A stretch of 12,598 nt of DNA, from contig CAIKSH010000366.1 in assembly GCA_903830015.1 (NCBI GenBank), forward strand, positions 1 to 12,598, read 5' to 3'. Under the pieces are notes generated by a model, which made no database searches, had not been told where the DNA came from, and worked only from the letters and a program-made list of their open reading frames with translations. Below are positions 5,513 to 11,591 of this stretch, in pieces. The stretch's first letter is position 1. Each line of letters opens with the position of its first letter. The DNA is from an uncultured Solirubrobacterales bacterium (GTDB taxonomy: Bacteria > Actinomycetota > Thermoleophilia > Solirubrobacterales > Solirubrobacteraceae). The translations under genes and the position numbers were made by a program.

Positions 5513-7501
5513 ATGGACCCGCGCCTGCCCGAACCCGACCGCCCCTGGATGATCCGGACCTACGCCGGCCACTCGACGGCGGAGAAGTCCAACGAGCTCT
5601 ACCGCTCCAACCTCGAGAAGGGCCAGACCGGCCTGTCGATCGCCTTCGACCTGCCGACCCAGACCGGCTACGACCCCGACGATCCGATCGCGCGCGGCGA
5701 GGTCGGCAAGGTCGGCGTGCCGATCGCCCACCGCGGCGACATGGCCCGCCTGCTCGACGGGATTCCGCTCGACCGGATGAACACCTCGATGACGATCAAC
5801 GCCACGGCGGCCTGGCTGCTGGCCCTCTACATCGTCACCGCCGAGGAGCAGGGCGCCGAGCAGGCGGTCCTGTCCGGCACCACGCAGAACGACATCATCA
5901 AGGAGTTCCTGGCCCGGGGCACCTACGCCTTCCCGCCGGGCCCGTCGCTGCGGCTGATCGCCGACATGATCGCCTACACCGTCGACGAGGTCCCGAAGTG
6001 GAACCCGATCAACATCTGCAGCTACCACCTGCAGGAGGCCGGCGCGACCCCGGTCCAGGAGATCGCCTTCGCGATGAGCAACGCGATCGCGGTGCTCGAC
6101 GCCGCCGCCGAGCGCGTCCCGGCCGACCGGATGGGAGACGTATTTGCCCGGATCTCGTTCTTCGTCAACGCCGGCATGAAGTTCATCGAGGAGCAGGCGA
6201 AGATGAGGGCCATGACCGCGCTCTGGGCCGAGATCGGCCGCGAGCGCTACGGGGTGACCGACGAGAAGCAGCTGCGCCTGCGCTACGGAGTGCAGGTCAA
6301 CTCGCTGGGCCTGACCGAGTCCCAGCCCGAGAACAACGTCCAGCGGATCGTCCTCGAGACCCTCGGGGTCACGCTCGGCCGCGACGCGCGGGCCCGGGCG
6401 ATCCAGCTGCCGGCCTGGAACGAGGCCATGGGTCTCCCGCGCCCCTGGGACCAGCAGTGGTCGCTGCGCATCCAGCAGGTGCTCGCTTACGAGACCGACC
6501 TGCTCGACTACCCCGACATCTTCGAGGGGTCCAAGGTGATGGAGGCCCTCGTCGACGAGCTCCTCGAGGGCGCGCGCGCCGAGATGGCCGTGGTCGCCGA
6601 GCAGGGCGGCGCCGTGGAGGCGGTCGAGTACATGAAGGCCGCGCTGGTCGAGAGCCACAGCCGCCGCGTCCAGCGGATCGAGAGCGGCGAGCAGACCGTC
6701 GTCGGCCTCAACCGATTCACCGAGACCGAGCCCTCACCGCTCACCGAAGGCGTCGACGGCGGCATCCTGACCGTCGACCCGGCGGTCGAGGCCGAACAGG
6801 TCGCCGCCGTCGAGGCGTGGCGCGCCGACCGTGACGAGGGCGCCGTCGCCGCGGCGATCGAGGAGCTGGCCCGCGTGGCCGGCGATGACGCCGAAAACAT
6901 CATGCCGGCGACCATCGAGGCCGCCCGCGCCGGGGTGACCACCGGCGAGTGGGCCGCCACGCTGCGCGAGGCCTTCGGCGAATACCGCGGCCCGACCGGC
7001 GTGAGCGGGGCCGCCGGCCACCCGCAGGCCAGCGAGGAGCTCGCCGCGCTGCGCGCCGAGGTCGACCGGGTGAGCGACGCCCTCGGCCGGCGGGTGAAGA
7101 TCCTCGTCGGCAAGCCGGGGCTCGACGGCCACTCCAACGGCGCCGAGCAGATCGCGGTGCGCGCCCGGGACGCCGGCCTGGAGGTCGTCTACGCCGGGAT
7201 CCGCCTGAGCCCGGAGCAGATCGCCACCAGCGCCGACCAGGAGGACGTCGACCTCGTCGGCCTCTCGATCCTCTCCGGGTCGCACCGCGAGCTGATCCCC
7301 GCGGTGATCGCCGACCTGCGCGGGGCCGGCGTCGAGGTCCCGGTCGTGGTCGGCGGGATCATCCCGGACGCCGACGCCGACGCCCTGATGGCGGCCGGGG
7401 TCGCCGCGGTCTACACCCCGAAGGACTTCGAGATCACGCAGATCATCGGGGATATCGTCCGCCTGGTGGCCGAGGCCAACGGAATCGGGGCGCCCGCGTG
7501 A
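5513..7501 (+). CDS. ecm: Ethylmalonyl-CoA mutase (MeaA/Ecm type), B12-dependent
   Basis: This 662-residue adenosylcobalamin enzyme should convert (2R)-ethylmalonyl-CoA to (2S)-methylsuccinyl-CoA in the cytoplasm. The catalytic barrel (about 1-400) begins RTYAGHSTAEKSNELYR and GQTGLSIAFDLPTQTGYD (37-54). This is the Ecm wording; methylmalonyl-CoA mutases typically read R-x-YAGFS and FDLATHRGYD there. Other marks are INATAAWLLALYI (95-107), NPINICSYHLQEAG (164-177) with the catalytic His172, and RYGVQVNSLGLTESQPENN. A linker leads to the C-terminal cobalamin-binding domain with D538-G-H540-S-N-G543 (the DxHxxG motif whose His ligates cobalt), SILSGSH and VVVGGIIP. The fused single-chain form and ~660-residue length fit Ecm rather than the longer MCM large subunit or split isobutyryl-CoA mutase. 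With ccr it marks the ethylmalonyl-CoA pathway. Its stop overlaps the next small gene. Confidence 0.93.
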   Translation: MDPRLPEPDRPWMIRTYAGHSTAEKSNELYRSNLEKGQTGLSIAFDLPTQTGYDPDDPIARGEVGKVGVPIAHRGDMARLLDGIPLDRMNTSMTINATAAWLLALYIVTAEEQGAEQAVLSGTTQNDIIKEFLARGTYAFPPGPSLRLIADMIAYTVDEVPKWNPINICSYHLQEAGATPVQEIAFAMSNAIAVLDAAAERVPADRMGDVFARISFFVNAGMKFIEEQAKMRAMTALWAEIGRERYGVTDEKQLRLRYGVQVNSLGLTESQPENNVQRIVLETLGVTLGRDARARAIQLPAWNEAMGLPRPWDQQWSLRIQQVLAYETDLLDYPDIFEGSKVMEALVDELLEGARAEMAVVAEQGGAVEAVEYMKAALVESHSRRVQRIESGEQTVVGLNRFTETEPSPLTEGVDGGILTVDPAVEAEQVAAVEAWRADRDEGAVAAAIEELARVAGDDAENIMPATIEAARAGVTTGEWAATLREAFGEYRGPTGVSGAAGHPQASEELAALRAEVDRVSDALGRRVKILVGKPGLDGHSNGAEQIAVRARDAGLEVVYAGIRLSPEQIATSADQEDVDLVGLSILSGSHRELIPAVIADLRGAGVEVPVVVGGIIPDADADALMAAGVAAVYTPKDFEITQIIGDIVRLVAEANGIGAPA

Positions 7502-7659
7502 CCGGCAGCTGGGCCGGCCAGCTGGCGCTGATGCTGGGCGCATTCGTGGTGGCCACCGCGCTGGCCGCACTGCTTGGAGCGGCCAACCTGGGTACCGCGA
7601 TGGCCTTCGGCCAGCTCGCGTTCGCCGCCACCCTGGTCTGGGTCCTGCTGCGCGGGTAA
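7498..7659 (+). CDS. Small two-helix membrane protein coupled to ecm (53 aa)
   Basis: The GTG at 7498 overlaps the ecm stop as GTGA. The frame encodes 53 residues: a short VTGSWAGQ start, hydrophobic LALMLGAFVVATALAALLGA, a GTAM turn, then FGQLAFAATLVWVLLRG, most simply two membrane helices forming a hairpin. It also forms the tail of a longer open frame antiphase to ecm, but that upstream part is Arg/Gly-rich shadow. Evidence for a real gene is the 4-bp overlap typical of translational coupling, the clean switch to membrane composition exactly at the overlap, and a stop before the next promoter region. I do not recognise the family and see no functional motif. Co-translation with the mutase suggests membrane association or a helper role, but this is speculative. 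Confidence 0.66.
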   Translation: MTGSWAGQLALMLGAFVVATALAALLGAANLGTAMAFGQLAFAATLVWVLLRG

Positions 7660-7682
7660 GGCGCTCACAGGGTTTGGGCGCC

Positions 7683-7726
7683 ATCCGGCGAAAGACCGGA
7701 TAACAGTTCGGTAACCTTCTCTCCTT
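7683..7726 (+). promoter_or_regulatory. Promoter region with ATCCGG inverted repeat before the envelope cassette
   Basis: An inverted repeat, ATCCGG (7683-7688) and CCGGAT (7696-7701) around a 7-base A-rich spacer, lies where the -35 region would be. TAACCT at 7712-7717 is a possible -10, 9 bases before ATG 7727, which has no Shine-Dalgarno. The repeat could be an operator for a dimeric regulator or a small hairpin ending the ecm transcript; without a following T run an intrinsic terminator is unlikely. Confidence 0.4.
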
Positions 7727-7930
7727 ATGCAGACTCTCTTCGCTTATCTGGACGCCGGCAGCGGCAGCATGATCGCCCAGATTCTCGTCGGCGGCTTTGC
7801 CGCGGCGGGGGTTGCGATCAAGATGTACTGGAAGAAGATCAAGGGCTTCTTCAGCCGCGGGGACGACGAGGCCACCCCGGCCGCCGCCAAGGCGACCGAA
7901 GCCTCGGCCGACGAGTCCAAGACTTCCTAA
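7727..7930 (+). CDS. Small membrane protein with YLDAGSGS motif (67 aa)
   Basis: The 67-residue product has three parts: an N-terminal motif YLDAGSGSMIAQ (7-18), one hydrophobic segment ILVGGFAAAGVAIKMYW (19-35), then a basic stretch KKIKGFFSR and a low-complexity Ala/Glu/Ser tail. Small bacterial proteins with a Y-L-D-[PA]-G-[ST]-G-S start, one helix and a basic W-[KR]-[KR]-I-K tail recur, in my memory, beside surface-polysaccharide and sulfatase-like genes; their biochemical role is unknown to me. The basic residues after the helix favour a cytoplasmic C-terminus. The gene is first of a three-gene block, 3 bp before the methyltransferase frame, so co-transcription is very likely. It may be an accessory or anchor for the two enzymes; this is inference. 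Confidence 0.82.
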   Translation: MQTLFAYLDAGSGSMIAQILVGGFAAAGVAIKMYWKKIKGFFSRGDDEATPAAAKATEASADESKTS

Positions 7931-7933
7931 GCC

Positions 7934-9367
7934 GTGGGCGGTAACGCCGTCGAAGCCGAGCCCGGCTCGTTCCGGGACCCGGACGGGCGCGTCTTCGTTG
8001 CCGACGGGCAGATCCGCCGGGCCCTCAGCGAACGCGGCGCCGCCGACTGGCGCTCCCTGCGCGACAGCGCGCTCTTCGGCGAGCTGACCGCCGAGGGAAG
8101 CCTCGTCGCGACCACCGAGGTCGACGCCGCCGGCGCTCCCGGGATTCTCGTCGGCGAGGTGGCCGCCGTGCTCGAGCACGAGCGGATTCCCTTCATCTCC
8201 TGGCCCTACGAGTGGACCTTCGGCATGCTCCAGGACGCCGCGCTGCTGCAGCTCAGCCTGATCGAACGGGCCATCGGGGCGGGGCTGATGCTCAAGGACG
8301 CCACGCCCTACAACGTCCAGTGGCGCGGTGCCCAGCCGGTCTTCGTCGACGTCGGCTCGTTCGAGCCCCTTCGCGAGGGCGAGCCATGGGCCGGCTACCG
8401 GCAGTTCTGCATGCTCTACCTCTACCCGCTGATGCTCCAGGCCTACAAGGGGGTTCCCTTCCAGCCCTGGCTTCGCGGCTCGGTAGACGGAATCACCCCC
8501 GCCGAGGCGGCACAGATCTTCGGCAGCGGCAGGGACAAGCGGCGCAAGGGCGTCTTCGGCCACGTCCGCATGCACAACCGGCTGGAGCAGCGCTACAGCG
8601 AGACCAAGGGGCAGGAGGTCCAGAAGGACCTGGGCAAGGCCGGCTTCTCCACCGAGCTGATCACCAACAACGTGCGCAAGCTCCAGAAGCTGGTCCGCGG
8701 CCTCACCTACGAGGGCGGCACGACCCAGTGGACCGAGTACGGGACGGTCAGCTCCGGCCAGACGGTAAACACCTACACCGACGCCGACCGCGACGTGAAG
8801 GACAGCTTCGTCAGCCGGGCCGCCGCGCGCCGGCACCGCTCGCTGGTCTGGGACGTTGGCGCCAACGACGCGCGCTACAGCCGCCTGGTCCTCCCCTACG
8901 CCGACTATGTGGTGGCGGTCGACGCCGACCTGCAGACCGCCGACCGCGTCTACCAGGAGATGAAGGGCGAAGGCCAGGAGAAGATCCTCACCCTGACCGG
9001 CAACGTCACCGACCCCTCCCCCAGCCTCGGCTGGCGCAACCTCGAGCGCGCCTCGTTCGAGGAACGGATGAACCCGGACCTCATCCTCGCCCTGGCCGTC
9101 GTCCATCACATCTCGATCGCCGGCAACGTCCCCCTCGCCGAGGTGATCCGCTGGCTGGCCGGGTTCGACTCGTCGATGGTGGTGGAGTTCCCGACGCGCG
9201 AGGACCCGATGGTCAAGAGCCTGATCGCCGCCAAGCGCGAGGGCATCCACGACGACTACGACCTGCCCGTCTTCGAGCGCGTCCTGGAGGAATGCTTCAC
9301 GGTCACCGAGCGTGAGGAGACCCCCTCGGGCACCCGGGTCCTTTACGAAGTCGAGCCGCGAGCCTGA
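7934..9367 (+). CDS. Two-domain protein: kinase-like N-terminal half plus class I SAM-dependent methyltransferase
   Basis: The 477-residue product has two parts. The C-terminal half is a Rossmann methyltransferase: WDVGANDARYS (306-316) is the SAM-binding motif I, VVAVDAD (326-332) holds the acidic residue for the ribose, and NPDLILALAVVHHI (380-393) is the motif IV/post-I region. The N-terminal half has LKDATPYNVQW (120-130) followed 12 residues later by VFVDVGSFE (136-144), recalling the catalytic D-x4-N and the metal-binding D of the kinase/aminoglycoside-phosphotransferase fold. I recall similar proteins annotated as methyltransferases near nodulation or surface-glycan genes. Expected role: methylation, and perhaps phosphorylation, of a cell-surface glycan or lipid-linked precursor at the inner face of the membrane; the substrate is unknown. 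GTG 7934 lies 3 bp after the previous stop; the TGA overlaps the next ATG (TGATG). Confidence 0.85.
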   Translation: MGGNAVEAEPGSFRDPDGRVFVADGQIRRALSERGAADWRSLRDSALFGELTAEGSLVATTEVDAAGAPGILVGEVAAVLEHERIPFISWPYEWTFGMLQDAALLQLSLIERAIGAGLMLKDATPYNVQWRGAQPVFVDVGSFEPLREGEPWAGYRQFCMLYLYPLMLQAYKGVPFQPWLRGSVDGITPAEAAQIFGSGRDKRRKGVFGHVRMHNRLEQRYSETKGQEVQKDLGKAGFSTELITNNVRKLQKLVRGLTYEGGTTQWTEYGTVSSGQTVNTYTDADRDVKDSFVSRAAARRHRSLVWDVGANDARYSRLVLPYADYVVAVDADLQTADRVYQEMKGEGQEKILTLTGNVTDPSPSLGWRNLERASFEERMNPDLILALAVVHHISIAGNVPLAEVIRWLAGFDSSMVVEFPTREDPMVKSLIAAKREGIHDDYDLPVFERVLEECFTVTEREETPSGTRVLYEVEPRA

Positions 9368-11565
9368 TGGCCCCGGACGAGCCGCCCGCCGAGAAGGTCC
9401 CCGCCGGGACGGCCGAGCCGGCCGCAGCAGCTGGCGACGAGGCCGGGAAGGGCAACGCCCCGTGGCCCTCCCTGCTGGTGCGCGGCCTGCAGCTGGCGGC
9501 GCTCTGGTCGATCGCCGTGGTCTGGCCGCTCTTCGACGTCCTGCGCAACGGGGCCGACTTCTTCACCGCCCGGGGCAACACCGGGACCGACGTGATCATC
9601 TACAGCCTGATCCACGTCTTCGTCCCGCCGCTGATCATGGTCGGGATCGAAGCCCTCGTCGACCTTGCTTCCCGGAGGGCGGGCAGGATCGTTCACCTGG
9701 CCTTCATCGCCGGACTGGTGGCCATCTTCGCCCTCCAGTTCACCAAGAAGCTCCTGCCGACCTACACGTCACCCTCGCTCCTGCTCGCATTGGCCGTCGG
9801 AGTCCTGTTCGCCCTGCTCTATGCGAAGGAGTCGGCGGTGCGCAGCGTCCTTACCTGGCTGAGCCCGGCGCCGCTCGTCATCCTCGCGCTCTTCCTCTTC
9901 CTCTCGCCGGTCCGTGACGTCATCTTCCCGCCGGAGGGCGAGGCCAAGCCGGTGGCGGCCAAGGGCAACGGCACCCCGGTCTTCCTGATCATCTTCGACG
10001 AGGCCCCCGCGGCGACCCTGATGAACCGCCAGGAGCTGGTCAACTCGGCCCGCTTCCCGAACTTCGGCGCCCTGGGCCGCACCTCGACCTGGTACCGGAA
10101 CAACTCGACCGCCTCCGACGGGACGATCGCCGGCGTTCCGGCCATCCTTTCCGGCGAACGACCGCCCGACCGTCCCAGCCCCGCGAGGACCTATCCGCAG
10201 AGCTTCTACACGCTGCTCGATTCCGGCCACGACGTGATCAATGCCGAAGCCCAGACCAAGGTCTGCCCGCGGACGATCTGTCCCACCCGGGTGCGCTCGC
10301 AGGACTCCGACTCGGGAAGCCGGTTCAAGGCCCTGGTCAAGGACCTCTGGCTCGTCGAGCGACGGGTGCTCTACCCGCCGGAGCTGGCCAAGCGCCTGCC
10401 GGCCGTCGACACCAACTTCGAAGACTTCGGCGGCGGGATCGACTTCGACCTCAAGCCGGGGCAGAATCCCGAGGGCATCGACGCCCGGTTCGGCAGCAAC
10501 GCACCGATCACCGGCGAATCGATCGCCAACCGGATCCTGGCCCGCACCGCCAAGCTCTCCACGCAGATCGACGGCCCGCACAGCAGGCCGCCGGCGGTAG
10601 TCCTCCACATGGAGGTACCCCACGTTCCCTGGCGTTTCGAGCAGAGCGGGCTCCAGTACCCGATCTCCGAGAACAAGGTCCCGGGGCTGATCGACGACAA
10701 GTGGGGGCCCAACCAGTACCTGGTCGACGTGGGCCTCCAGCGCTTCCTGCTCCAGACCCAGTACGCCGACAGCATCCTGGGCGCGATCATCGACGACGTG
10801 AAGAAGAGCGGCCTGTGGAACCGGTCGCTCTTCATCGTCACCACCGACCACGGCACCAGCTTCAAGACCCGCACCGTGCGGCGTTCGATCCTGACCAAGA
10901 ACTACGCCGAGATGGCCAACACGCCGCTCTTCGTCAAGTACCCGGGCCAGACCCGCGGAAAGATCGATGATGCCCACACCAACGCGATCGACATCCTCCC
11001 GACGATCGCCAAGTACACCGACATCGACCCCGGCTGGAAGTTCGAGGGCCAGCCGCTCGACGAGGTGACCAGGAGCGGCCCGGTGATCGTTCGCTCCTCC
11101 CAGCTCAAGGGCCCGGTCAAGTACCCGTTCGACAAGATGCTCGCCCAGCGACGCGTGATCGTCGACCGCTGGACCAGCCTGTTCCCGGGCGGCGACGCCT
11201 CGCTCTACCGCGTCGGCCCCAACCAGGACCTGATCGGCAAACAGGTCGCGGGGCTGGAAGAGCCCGCCGGCAAGGCCAAGGCGAAGCTCGCGCGCCCCTC
11301 CCTTTACGAAGACATTCAGCCGGAGAGCGGAGTTCTCCCCTACAACGTCGCGGGGCGCCTGACCGGCATGGGCTCGGGCAGGCCGCTCGCCGTGGCGGTC
11401 AACGGCAAGGTCGCCGCGGTCGGCGAAAGCTACGACACGCCCGAGGGCGTCCGCTTCGGGATCATCGTTCCGCCGTCGACGATGGCCGGTTCGCGCAGCG
11501 TGAAGGTGACCGTCTACGAGGTGGTCGACGGGCGCCTTCGGCCCCTGGGCTCGGCCGGCGGCTAG
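9367..11565 (+). CDS. Membrane-anchored sulfatase / phosphoglycerol transferase-like enzyme
   Basis: The 732-residue protein starts with a disordered ~33-residue segment, then five hydrophobic helices at about 37-58, 75-98, 108-125, 135-153 and 161-182, placing the following domain outside the membrane. From 203 an alkaline-phosphatase/sulfatase-superfamily domain follows: VFLIIFDEAP (D211, E212, metal ligands), STASDGTIAGVPAILSG (247-263, T253 the likely nucleophile in place of the formylglycine Cys of true sulfatases), HMEVPHVPW (H414, H419) and FIVTTDHGTSF (D494, H495, metal ligands). This resembles lipoteichoic-acid-synthase-like transferases more than secreted sulfatases. The last ~150 residues may form an extra beta domain. 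A phosphoglycerol, phosphoethanolamine or similar transfer to an envelope glycan is the likeliest reaction; the donor and acceptor cannot be told. The ATG overlaps the methyltransferase stop, so the two are coupled. Confidence 0.87.
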   Translation: MAPDEPPAEKVPAGTAEPAAAAGDEAGKGNAPWPSLLVRGLQLAALWSIAVVWPLFDVLRNGADFFTARGNTGTDVIIYSLIHVFVPPLIMVGIEALVDLASRRAGRIVHLAFIAGLVAIFALQFTKKLLPTYTSPSLLLALAVGVLFALLYAKESAVRSVLTWLSPAPLVILALFLFLSPVRDVIFPPEGEAKPVAAKGNGTPVFLIIFDEAPAATLMNRQELVNSARFPNFGALGRTSTWYRNNSTASDGTIAGVPAILSGERPPDRPSPARTYPQSFYTLLDSGHDVINAEAQTKVCPRTICPTRVRSQDSDSGSRFKALVKDLWLVERRVLYPPELAKRLPAVDTNFEDFGGGIDFDLKPGQNPEGIDARFGSNAPITGESIANRILARTAKLSTQIDGPHSRPPAVVLHMEVPHVPWRFEQSGLQYPISENKVPGLIDDKWGPNQYLVDVGLQRFLLQTQYADSILGAIIDDVKKSGLWNRSLFIVTTDHGTSFKTRTVRRSILTKNYAEMANTPLFVKYPGQTRGKIDDAHTNAIDILPTIAKYTDIDPGWKFEGQPLDEVTRSGPVIVRSSQLKGPVKYPFDKMLAQRRVIVDRWTSLFPGGDASLYRVGPNQDLIGKQVAGLEEPAGKAKAKLARPSLYEDIQPESGVLPYNVAGRLTGMGSGRPLAVAVNGKVAAVGESYDTPEGVRFGIIVPPSTMAGSRSVKVTVYEVVDGRLRPLGSAGG

Positions 11566-11579
11566 GACAACCCCGGCGC

Positions 11580-11591
11580 TAGGGTTTTCCC
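11580..11591 (+). promoter_or_regulatory. Putative leaderless promoter of the luciferase-like oxidoreductase gene
   Basis: TAGGGT at 11580-11585 is followed by exactly 6 bases (TTTCCC) and GTG 11592, with no Shine-Dalgarno. This is the same geometry as at ecm and the TMEM175-like gene. No -35 is apparent, as this would fall inside the end of the sulfatase-like gene. Confidence 0.45.

Noticed and set aside
6734..9250. An 838-codon open frame on the minus strand opposite ecm and the envelope block
   Set aside because: It is antisense to well-supported genes, rich in Gly/Ala/Val/Asp/His with no recognisable motif, and crosses several gene boundaries. Long antisense frames are expected from the G/C-biased third positions.
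11569..11588. AACCC...GGGTT inverted repeat followed by TTTT as an intrinsic terminator of the sulfatase-like gene
   Set aside because: The stem is only 5 bp with an 8-base loop, and the T run is short and overlaps the presumed -10 of the next gene.
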